A stretch of DNA of 64,000 bases. It comes from Pezizomycotina sp. ARF18 (Eukaryota; Ascomycota). The notes under the pieces are model-generated. The model was not told the origin of the DNA. It searched no databases and saw only the letters and a list, made by a program, of their open reading frames with translations. Positions 55,475 through 64,000 of this stretch are shown here, in pieces. Positions within the stretch are counted from its first letter, which is position 1; every line of letters begins with the position of its first letter. A program made the position numbers and the translations under genes. The DNA lies in the NCBI GenBank assembly GCA_002224055.1, contig AZLU01000135.1, positions 40,384 through 104,383 of the forward strand, given 5' to 3'.

Positions 55475-57007
55475 TTATACAGCTATATTATTAGCTCCAT
55501 TATCTAGGTCCACTAGGCAGAGGCTGACCGATGCCGCCTCACCTTTCCGTTTTTTACAAAGGTAGCTTTGACTCTTCGCCATATCGGCAGTAGAAGCGGC
55601 TTCGCTATCACTGGCAGCGCGGCACCCATGGTTACACAGCTCGCCTCCAATAGGCCGAGGGCCATAGGAATTGTCTGGCTCTCGCCACTGCTCATGGTTG
55701 CGCCTTGGGTAATTACCCAGCCCATGTAGACGACGCGGACGATGCTGGTCAAGAAGACACTGGGAAAAGTTAGATGACGTTCGACGATTCTGAACATAGT
55801 CAATAAATGGGAGGGGAGTAAAGTTAACGAACATAAGCCCAAAAGCAAATAGCGCATGCAGCCCTTGCCGCTCCTCATCCGTCATACCCAAATGCGCCCA
55901 CCGAAAGATCAGAAACGGAAGCGCGAAAGCGAAGAGGTCAATGGCAGCGCTTACGCAGGACGTGATTAGAAACATATAAATTGTGAGGCCCATGTGGCCT
56001 CCTGGGGAGAGGCAGACGTCCTCCGGGTCAAGCCCGGTTCCGTAATACGTCATCATGTGTGGTGGCCAACAGGGATCAACGGAGAGCCATATCGACGGAA
56101 CGGCGATGACGATTATAAACAACGCGACGCAATGGATGCTGCGGCGAATTATAAGCGTCATCCTGTTACTAGAAGCCGATAGCCGACTGAAAGTGTATAA
56201 GATAGATAAGCGGGCTAATGTAGCCTGTAGCATGGAAAATATAATAGAGACCCCGAGGCTCATCTATCAAAGTTGGGTTAAGAGGTATTAGTCGTAGCTC
56301 CTAAATTTTTTTTTAAAAATAGACAAGTTTCTGCCCAACCTACTATGGCCGTTTTTGCTGATTTGTAACTCTTTTCGTAAAACTCCGACGCCTGGACCTG
56401 CTCCGGCTCAAGCTCAGAGATCATTTCGAGCTTCATAGAGTAGTTTAAGGCAGTTATTGCTTGGAAAGGATCGTTAGCACGAATTCCTAAATATTCATCT
56501 CTATACTATGCTACGCTACGTACTGACGGCCCAAGCAACGAAGGCGCATAAGCCCGAAGTCTATTGAATTAATTCAATTTGTAGCGATGATATTAGTAGT
56601 CAGCCAAATCTAGAACAGGGTCCGCTCTATTGTAAGCTTTGAAAAAAGACCCGAAGATCTAAGCTCTCCAATATACTCGCAGTGAAACCTCAAGCTTACC
56701 ATCGCTGCTGATATTAGCCCTAATAAAAACAATTCATGGCAAGTTAGTTTATGGATGACAGAGTGGTCATAGGGCATACTGAGTTTGCTTCTGGAACCTC
56801 GTAGGATGCGAATGACTGACAATCATCAATAAAAAAGTGCTTCAAGATTCTAATTCGAACATAAAGTCTACCGACAACGAATGGCAAGGTAAACAAAATC
56901 ATCGCGGCACTTAAAGCCAAACATATTGTGTTTGTACGGATTGCCACGTCAAAAATATGTACGATACCCGCGGTATTCTCGTAGAAACTGTCGTCCGAGT
57001 CGTCCAT
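55475..57007 (-). CDS. Fungal rhodopsin-like seven-helix membrane protein
   Basis: The ATG at 57007 gives MDDSDDSFYENTAG. The first helix is ICLALSAAMILFTLPFVVGR, then LYVRIRILKHFFID. Splicing a 101-bp intron (56720-56820, branch CTAAC) creates FIDDW then LISAAM, the family's DDW signature. A long gap, presumably intron, leads to 56263: SLGVSIIFSMLQATLARLSI, LYTFSRL, CVALFIIVIAVPSIWLSVDP and GLTIYMFLITSCVSAAIDLF, then AFALPFLIFRWAHLGM and LHALFAFGLMF. A last intron near 55820-55760 leads to SVFLTSIVRVVYMGWVITQG, CVTMGAALPVIAKPLLLPIW and a basic tail. Seven helices can be counted. Members carry the fungal Rhodopsin domain but lack the retinal lysine of true rhodopsins. Second of three such genes in a row on this strand. 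Confidence 0.7.
56720..56820 (-). other. Intron, 101 bp, completing the DDW motif
   Basis: GTCAGT donor, AAACTAAC branch and TTTATTAG acceptor. Its removal joins GAT GAT T and GG, giving Asp-Asp-Trp, the hallmark of this membrane family. That makes the intron call more certain than most here. Confidence 0.7.
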
Positions 57008-57911
57008 TAGAAAGGGTCAGAAGAGGTGAAAGGTACTACTAGTCGTTCTAATTTCTGGATTATCTCTTCCATGTCCATGCAGTAAGAAGATAAAGGCGAG
57101 GTAGAATGTTTGGGGGCTTCCGAAGAATTTCAAAGTCGCTCTTGGGAATATCAAAAGCTTTTATGAAGTCTTTTCCTGTAGGCTGTCCTTGACTCCAGCC
57201 GAAAATGTTCCGGGGAAATTATAGTTCGCGAGGAGCCGATTGTCCAATAATATTTCAAGCCAGCTTTCAAAGCCAGCCTGCAGCTGTCAGAAACTTTAGA
57301 CGATATTCGAACCAATCACGCGCCTGCACCGGGGAGGCAGCTCCCTGCGAGAAGACGCCAGAACCAGGTATAAAATTCCCCATGTAGCTTATTAATTCCA
57401 AGTGGGACCATTTACTCTGTCGGACTTCTTTTACCATCCTTTCTACGCAAGAGACATGATTGGCTTTAACAGATTAATGCGGAAAGGAGTGTGGTTGTTG
57501 AGGGGTTTGAAAGGGATAGCTCCCGAGGTTTAGGGGGCTTATAGATATAATTTCGTGGCTAATTTCAGGTGTCCCGCGGCGAAATTGGGTCCCGTGGGGG
57601 CGCTGCCTCGCCTCCCCTGGATTCGGGTGGATCGAGCACGCCGGTCCATTTACGCGCCATTTCCAAGCATGAGGTGTTACGGTGAGTAAAGGATCAGAAG
57701 TTGTATACCGGTGCTTCATTGTCGTGTCGCAATCATTTTGGATAGGATTGTCCAAGTTTTGTGTATTTTACAAAGTCACAAAACGCGTGAGAGCCCCTTG
57801 TCTTTAAAGCAACGAACAACAGACGAAGGTGAATGTCAGCCTTGAAGGGGCAGAGATAACCTTGCTAAACAAGAAAAAGAAAAAGAAACACAATATGAGG
57901 AATGGAGAAGT
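57008..57911. other. Intergenic, no supported gene
   Basis: Upstream DNA of the second rhodopsin-like gene and 3' flank of the third. A minus-strand frame at 57474-57755 has no membrane or signal segment. Confidence 0.5.
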
Positions 57912-59206
57912 TTAGGAAACATGGGGACGTAGCCTAATTAACCAAGATAGGCTTCTAACCATCGCCAGCTGCGCGATAGCGGGCCTCTCCGCATGTGGAA
58001 AGCTGGTTACAAATTCTGAGTCAGTAATCTCCGAGTCGACAGTATCTCTCTTCTTCGCCGGAGGCGTCAAACCTCCAAGCCGTGCATAGCCCCCTTGCCG
58101 CGACATATCCATACTCTCCATGCTCACCTTCTCACAATGTCCCGATGTAACATCGCCGTGGGTCGTCAGCGTAACCGCATCGCCTCCTGCCCTTCCGGTG
58201 GGCTCTGTCATTTTGGTCTCGCTCTTTATCGGCTCGATATCTCTCCTTCTCCTCGGTTCTATTACACCGCTCTCCGGCCTCAACCCCTTAAGCCTTCTCA
58301 GAATAGCCGTCCATGTTCCACCACGGAACAACGCTCTAAATGCCAGGAAGCAGGCGACGAACACGCCAGTCGTCATCTCCACACCCGCCCAATATATAAC
58401 ATTTACCGAGCCGTCGTTCGGACGCGTCATGTTGTATAGCCGCAAGCACGTCCCGAGAACGCAAAGGAACCCGACGGAGAACACTCCCATTAATCCCAAC
58501 ATAGCCTTCGTGCCGACTTTCCCCCGTAAGCGTATAACCAGAGGGAAAGGTAGCGCGAAAAGTAAGAGATCCGCCAAGATGTGCATGGCAGTACCCGTCA
58601 CCTAACCCAAGTTACGGCGCCGGGAAAAAGTGCCTCGCGCCGGTGCGCAAATCGCTGAAATCCCAGCCTCTGCTCATCGGTAAACAGGTAAATAGATTAA
58701 AGCAGGCAACGCAAAAAAAAAAAAAAAAAACAGCAGCCCGTGAGTACACAGACGGCGTAGAAGATCGTTCGATGTCGCATCCTTTTGTAGGGAAATAGGT
58801 GTTCGGGGATAAGCGGGGAATATATCGCAAGTATTGCTGCTTTAATGGCGAAGATTAATGACTAGACTCTGTTTACGCTCAATAGCTCGAGTTTCATCAT
58901 TACAATTGGGGCATTAACGTCGAGATGGTCGACGTCCGTAGCCTGGGCCACGGAGCTCATGGTTTCGTTAATACTGGGTTCAACGACAATATCAATTGAA
59001 AGAACTAGGCGAGGAGGAGGAAAACTTCCGAAGCGAGGTTGAACATGCTAGGTTGTTGGACGCGGACAATGAAACGGATGACGACAAATATGGTGGATAG
59101 GTCATAAGAAGACCCCAGTTCTGCAAAGAGGGCGAGAGCCGTTGTTAGAACGCATGATCACAGTGGGCATATCCAAGAGTAACTTACCATTGTCAGAAGC
59201 ATAGTA
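57912..59206 (-). CDS. Fungal rhodopsin-like membrane protein with long charged tail
   Basis: The C-terminal half is clear and in one frame from about 58601. It reads MHILADLLLFALPFPLVIRL, GTKAMLGLMGVFSVGFLCVL, TCLRLYNM, then NVIYWAGVEMTTGVFVACFL and AFRALFRGGTWTAILRRL. That is the loop-helix-loop-helix order of the family, with the acidic residue before the last helix. A cytoplasmic tail of about 130 charged residues follows, and the frame ends at 57912. Upstream, an acceptor TTAG at about 58602 and an earlier exon with YDLSTIFVVIRFIVRVQQPS (about 59110-59050) look like helix 1. The middle helices and the DDW motif are not resolved, partly across an A-run at 58713-58730. Start uncertain; 59206 is a guess based on an ATG just before a GTAAGT donor. 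Confidence 0.6.
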
Positions 59207-60486
59207 GACGTATGTTTATCCGAGTCTATCTTTATCTCGGGCTTTTGCGGTCTTGTGAGGAGAATGTCTGGCAGCTTCTTTCAAGAAAATCCTCTCAGAA
59301 GGGAAGATTGGGGGTATGAAATCCACTAATGCAACAGGAAAAGAGGATGACTTCGGCTCGGTCGAACGGTTCTCATTATAAGGGCGTCCAGGTGAACCTG
59401 ACATTATCAGCCGCCTCTCATTCGATCGAACACACCTGAGAACGCCACAAGGTTTACAATTTACAATTATCCATGCCCGCATCCCAAAGATAGAAACAAG
59501 AACTTTCTTTAGTGGAGTCATCTCCAGGATATCTCTTTTTATGAATTGAAAAAAAAAAAACTAAAAGCCCGTGAGATCTCGCTTGCTCATGCGTGGGATA
59601 GTTATATTCGACAGGTGGGTCAGCTCGCTTAGGAGCACGAAGCTAGATCTTATCCGTCATAGTCAGGGCAACCGAAAAGCTTGGGTTTGTTTGGCCAATA
59701 CTTCGTCCAATGAGACCTGAGTCAACGGATGGGAGAAGGTTCCACGACCTAGGACGAGATTTGCTTTCCAATGCAGCCTCATGCATCGGCTACAAACATT
59801 ATATCAAATTCTTCACACAAGGCTGTAAGCTATTTAAAACGACGACACTATATGAAGGTGCCCCACTGGGTCCCTGGTTACCACGATCCCGGCAGGAGGC
59901 TTAACGGTGAACCTCGTTGATTATCGATGCTAGCTAGCGACCATGAGAGGAAGATGGCATATTATTCCAATTCACTCATAAATCTTCATTATGCCATGTT
60001 CATCGTACTGGCCCAGTACTTTGCCAAAGAATCACTTTCTGCCTTAATGAATAGCTGGAATTTGCGCTATAGAGAGCTTTTCCGGGTCAACGGGTCAAAA
60101 TACCTGTGCTTGGTGTCCAAGACTACATAGCTATAGGCGTCGTAAGAAACTAGGTTACCTTAGGAGTGTGTACGCTCGCTACTAGCGTTTTCTAGGGCAT
60201 CGGTGAGACGACAGCTATTCTACTAACCCTTCACATTAAATTTTCGCGCTTAAGCTGATAAATATTCCAGTGTCAACGTTACCCATGATGTCCAAAAACC
60301 CAACCTAATATAAACTTGCGATCCTCAATCGCGGAACCATAACCTTACTTCCTTGCTCCCAATTCCTATATATTTTAGCGGAAGCCAGTCGCAATGCAAT
60401 CTGGCTACTTAGTTGATATAGTGCGCGTAAAGAAATAACCCCAGAGCCCCCATATTAGTTCTTCAACACCATTACACTCCACAACT
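59207..60486. other. Intergenic, no supported gene
   Basis: Divergent spacer between the third rhodopsin-like gene and the plus-strand coiled-coil gene. Frames at 59216-59521 and 59710-60130 carry no motif. Confidence 0.5.
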
Positions 60487-60969
60487 ATGGCAGCAACAAC
60501 AACCATTCAAGAGCTGGAAGCTCAACTCCGCGAGGCATCCAAAATCATATACCAATTCGACCGGCTCCTTCGCACATATCAAACCCAAAATAAGACACTC
60601 GCATCCTGCATATGTAACCTACAATCCGAAAACTACACTCTTCGCTGGGAGAACGAGGATATGGCCTCCGACCTGGACGATCACCACGAAGACCTATTCC
60701 GTCGTGAAAAGCAAGTATATCAGTTAGAGAGCGAAAACGAGAAGCTACGAGACGAGAACACGACTCTCGGCTTAACCGCCGCCAGAATGTCGACCGAAGC
60801 CAAGAGACATAATGAGAACATAGAGCTGCTCGTAAAGGACAACGAGCAACTGCTACACGATAGCAATTGCCTTACGAGGGAGATTTCCATACTGGAGGAC
60901 CGCTTATACGGAAGGAAGGACGAGTTCTCGTGCGAGAAGACTAATGCATTGGCGGAGGGAGGATCCTAA
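60487..60969 (+). CDS. Coiled-coil protein, 160 residues, frame intact
   Basis: The ATG at 60487 gives MAATTTIQELEAQLREASKI. The whole protein is a near-continuous coiled coil with leucine/isoleucine at heptad spacing (FDRLLRTYQTQNKTLASCIC, LESENEKLRDENTTLGLTAA, LLHDSNCLTREISILEDRLY), ending NALAEGGS with the TAA at 60967-60969. No signal peptide, zinc finger or basic leucine-zipper region is present. This is one of the few genes here without a frame change and it needs no intron. Its short length and lack of another domain suggest a structural or adaptor role; nothing more can be said. Neighbours are a rhodopsin-like gene (divergent) and the cysteine-module gene (same strand). Confidence 0.65.
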   Translation: MAATTTIQELEAQLREASKIIYQFDRLLRTYQTQNKTLASCICNLQSENYTLRWENEDMASDLDDHHEDLFRREKQVYQLESENEKLRDENTTLGLTAARMSTEAKRHNENIELLVKDNEQLLHDSNCLTREISILEDRLYGRKDEFSCEKTNALAEGGS

Positions 60970-61895
60970 CCGGAATACTTTGAAGTGCGAAGCATTCATC
61001 CAATTCTTGAAGACCGTGCGGTCAATAATGGTGGTTATAGATTAATATCGGCATTAATTTAAATCTTTATCTATTTCCTACAACCTACAACCTTTCCCAT
61101 CCTGCCATGTTCACCGAACGCGATACATATTGTTTGTTTTGTTTCCCATTTCAAACCATTCGATGCATTCATTTGCCACTATCCCACGAGGTAGGGCCGT
61201 GCGCGCTCAGTCCCCACGATAATAGCGAAATGTTCCAAGTTTGAAGGTTTTCATTGTTTCAAGAAGTCCATGGTTCATGATGTAATATTAGTAGTAGTAA
61301 TAATTTGATAAAATATTGGCGGTGTCTAGGGCGTACGGCTGTGTAACAATGTTAATCTTCAATTCGTCCAATGACAATCGCTTCCCACTTTCGCTCCTGA
61401 AGTATCGGCTAGCGGAAAGCAAGGGTTCACCCCCAATATTGCGTGGCAAAAGTCAACTTCCGTGAACGACTAGCGATCTTCAATGCAATTGTTTGAATTC
61501 AGCAGAGTAATACCAACCGCCAAGCATATAGCCCATTTTCGGGTATCGCTGTAATATCGGGCGCCGCGAAGTTAATGCGAACGACGTGTAGTGGTAGTAA
61601 CTTGAAGCACTAGAGCTGTACAACACGATGAGTTACAGCTTCACAGCCAGGAAATCGGCTCGTGTAAACTTCTCCTCACCATATCGTAAGCTTCGGGTGA
61701 GCACTCCTAGAAGCCGAGTTTTTTTGAGATTCTTGTATAAATATCAGACCGGTTTCTATCCATTGAGATTATCGACTATCAAAGCAAATTCAAGCAAACA
61801 CCTCAACCAGGACTTTTAACTACACCAAAAAATCCACAATCCTTTGAACCAACAGTTCCATTCATCCAGCAAGACCAAAAGAAAATAAAGACAAA
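60970..61895. other. Intergenic; upstream region of the cysteine-module gene
   Basis: Holds the 3' flank of the coiled-coil gene and a TATA-like element at 61736. A small repeated TAGTAG(T)AATAAT string occurs at about 61290-61302. No gene. Confidence 0.5.
61736..61743 (+). promoter_or_regulatory. TATA-like element of the four-module cysteine gene
   Basis: TATAAATA followed by TCA lies 160 bp before the ATG at 61896, and a CA-rich leader follows. It is the same string and nearly the same spacing as before the secreted gene at 50455. Confidence 0.45.
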
Positions 61896-62964
61896 ATGAA
61901 GTTGCACACCGTCATAGCCCTCCTCACATTGGGCGCTACTTGCGGCCTTGCCAGCGCATTGACCGGCGACGCCAATAACGATTGCGTTGTCCTTGGTGGT
62001 ATGTAATTTACTGATACTCCCCCGAATCCGGATCAACATCTGATGATGAATTTCTTGCAGGCGATTGCAGCGGCCACAAACATTGTTGCGGCCACGGAAG
62101 GACGACGCACTGCGTTAAGCGTGGTGACCCCACCGGGCAGGCTCCCGACCGGCACGTATGCCTCTTGCTGCCTCCACATGACAAGCGTTCTGCCGAACCG
62201 GAACCGGATGCGGAGAAGAAGTGCAAGAAGTTCCGCCGTAAGTTAAACCGTCCAACCTTATTAACAGCCTAATATAATACTGATACAATCCTACTTTCAG
62301 AGCGCTGCAAACATAAGAAAGACTGCTGCGGCAATCTCGACTGCATTGCCGAGCCTTTGCCGCCCGGTAAGCCGCCGGGTGGTAAGGGCGTACCCCCTCC
62401 CGAATTCGAGAGGAGATGTCTTCCTCCGGTCGTAAAGAGGGACACCGCCGATGCTGATAAGAATCATTGTAAGAAGCTCGATGGTAAGTTTCCTCCCCTA
62501 TCACTGTAACCGTTGTATTATCTCTTGCTAACGTAGCGGTACTTATGCAGAGCGCTGCCAAAGCAGCAAAGACTGCTGCCACAACCACGTCTGCCGCAAC
62601 CCGACTCCTAGCCGTCCTGGAAGCCATGAAGTGTGCAAACCTAGGAGGAGCATTGGAGACCCGCCGCCCATTAAGCCCCTACCTCCGCAGAAAAACGCGA
62701 CGCAGAAGGTACCGACGATACCGACAAACATAAGTGCAAGGGAATCGGAAGTAAGTTTGATACAGCTTCACATTTTAAATTCCCAGCGTTCATAGGTTAA
62801 CCCAAATATCACTAGAACGCTGTCAAAACAATAAGGACTGCTGCGGTAATCTCACTTGTAGGCTTCCACTGTGGCCTCCGGTCCCGCCGAACCACTTCAA
62901 GACTTGCGAGCCCAATCGCGGAGGTCCTCCCCCCCGAGCACTTAGAGAGAAGGTGGGAGAATGA
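61896..62964 (+). CDS. Secreted protein of four cystine-knot-like modules separated by dibasic sites
   Basis: The ATG at 61896 gives MKLHTVIALLTLGATCGLAS, a signal peptide. Five exons (61896-61998, 62061-62237, 62301-62483, 62551-62750, 62816-62964) are joined by four introns of 62-67 bp, with GTATGT/GTAAGT donors. Each module has six cysteines in the order C-x6-C-x5-CC-x4to7-C-x13to24-C. Module cores read DCSGHKHCCGHG, RCKHKKDCCGNLDC, RCQSSKDCCHNHVC and RCQNNKDCCGNLTC. That C-C-CC-C-C spacing is the one found in inhibitor cystine knot (knottin) and colipase/Dickkopf-like folds. Lys-Arg pairs (HDKRSAE, VVKRDTA) lie between modules, as expected for kexin cleavage, with proline/glycine-rich linkers. 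Function is not known: antimicrobial, inhibitor and effector roles are all open. The exact frame in exon 4 needs transcript support. About 275 residues. Confidence 0.7.
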
Positions 62965-63698
62965 GGTTTATTACGAGCGCGAAATAAACGGCATTCTTAA
63001 GTTCCTTTACCTCATTTTGAAGTGCACCAAGAACAAAGGTCAACCCTATCCCTTAGTCGTATCAGTGTTTCAAGTTATTTTACTCTTTTCATCAGCACAG
63101 ACTGTCAGATTAGAATCTTCGGTACCACGGTAGATTAGATTACATTCTACTATTAACTATAGTCGCTCTTTTCTATGAAAAATACAAAACCCAAATTGCT
63201 CGTCCCTGATCGATACTACTATTAATAATATGACGCTGGCCATAATTCAGAGTATTGTTTACTCGTACTCATTTTTACTTGTTTTTAATTTTTTAATTCT
63301 TTTTTTTTTTTTCGCAGTAAAATCAAATAGTACATCAATTCTCAGGCAAAAGAAACAAACAGCAAAGCTGTTAATCAACCACTCCTGCACGAATACCATG
63401 ACTTATCTAACTTCATAATTATTAATATTAACATCACCCTATTTCGTTTCCCCTCTGAGATTGCTGTCATCAATACAGCGTGTTTAAGAACCGTAGACTT
63501 TACCAACTGTGACGGAATGATATCTTCATACCATGGTCGTCTATTCAAGGCCTCAAGACAGTGTTCTTGCCCAACCTACAGGCGGCTATCTACGTTCATA
63601 GTTCATATAGAATACAGATTCTTCAGAAATGTGTCTTGTGTATCCTTATCGCAACTTAGACACAAGCACGGTGTTTTAGAAGGCACTAGCGCAACGAA
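62965..63698. other. Intergenic, no supported gene
   Basis: AT-rich flank with a T-run at about 63300-63313. Frames at 63230-63418 and 63517-63702 lack support, though the latter could hold an upstream exon of the next gene. Confidence 0.4.
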
Positions 63699-63997
63699 AT
63701 GACCATGCTGTCGATGTTATACTACGTTAAGAATCGTCTCGAACACTCACAAGTAAAATCCGTAGTACAGAAATTTGATAAAGCCACAGAGCCTATAAAA
63801 GTGCCCGAAGTATCTAGGAAACTTCCGCCTGGCGTTCGTTTTCATCAGCATAATATTCGTCGCGATTCGCCTCTCTCCTTCTATACTCGATGGGAGCGTG
63901 ACCGCGAACATTTATAAACACACAACGTGAGACGACTTCGGAGAACAGTGATTTCCAGCCCTATCCAACTCCTGATCCGGAACCAATCCCTTCATAG
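63699..63997 (+). CDS. Hypothetical protein near the right window edge
   Basis: The ATG at 63699 gives MTMLSMLYYVKNRLEHSQVK and continues FDKATEPIKVPEVSRKLPPG and SPLSFYTRWERDREHL. That frame stops at 63917. The neighbouring frame carries on as TQRETTSENSDFQPYPTPDP then EPIPS, with a TAG at 63995-63997, so one base of frame change near 63910 would give a protein of about 98 residues. Charged and proline-rich; no signal peptide or known domain. An upstream exon is possible, as the start is only the first ATG of the open stretch. Confidence 0.45.
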
Positions 63998-64000
63998 CTC

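Noticed and set aside
61896-62964. Dikaritin-type RiPP precursor (repeats split by Lys-Arg)
   Set aside because: Modules are long and cysteine-rich where such precursors have short Tyr-containing cores, and no UstYa-like or tyrosinase gene is seen nearby.

Overview
The window looks like chromosomal DNA of a filamentous ascomycete (Pezizomycotina). The clues are short introns of about 54-110 bp with GTAAGT-like donors and CTAAC-like branch sites, monocistronic genes on both strands, F-box genes, fungal rhodopsin-like seven-helix membrane proteins, a SYLF-domain protein, a nitronate monooxygenase, many small signal-peptide genes, and one AT-rich island that looks like repeat-induced point mutation. 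No rRNA, tRNA or CRISPR array was found. I cannot name a genus.

One caveat governs the whole annotation. Almost every longer gene changes reading frame by one base at several places, even the conserved nitronate monooxygenase, and mostly where a short homopolymer looks one base too short. At 40600-40917 a segment is present twice in tandem, and the first copy lacks 12 bases found in the second. The simplest reading is an unpolished long-read assembly, so I do not call these host genes pseudogenes.

Layout. 0-4.5 kb: a P-loop NTPase gene with C-terminal ankyrin repeats, NLR-like, minus strand. 5.4-13.7 kb: four minus-strand paralogues in tandem encoding secreted Lys/Pro/Ser-rich proteins that all start with MKQ. 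Two of them carry bipartite nuclear-localisation-like motifs, and several carry KPGPKP-type motifs. 15-16.5 kb: two small secreted proteins. 17.8-23.5 kb: three F-box genes (two of them divergent paralogues), a downstream orphan reading frame and a conserved-looking unknown gene. 24-28 kb: two convergent Gln-rich genes. 28-44 kb: gene-poor DNA with an AT-rich island, a few small secreted or membrane protein candidates and the assembly duplication. 44-47.3 kb: the SYLF protein and the nitronate monooxygenase, convergent. 48-50.9 kb: small uncertain genes and a Gly/Tyr-rich secreted repeat protein. 51.2-53.2 kb: a coiled-coil protein. 53.7-59.2 kb: three rhodopsin-like membrane genes in tandem. 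60.5-64 kb: a coiled-coil protein, a secreted protein made of four cystine-knot-like modules, and a short gene running to the window edge.

The strongest candidates for undescribed systems are the MKQ secreted family at 5.4-13.7 kb and the four-module cysteine protein at 61.9-63.0 kb. In the latter, successive modules are split by an intron at the same place and separated by dibasic, kexin-type sites. Overall this resembles an accessory, effector-like region rather than a metabolic cluster.
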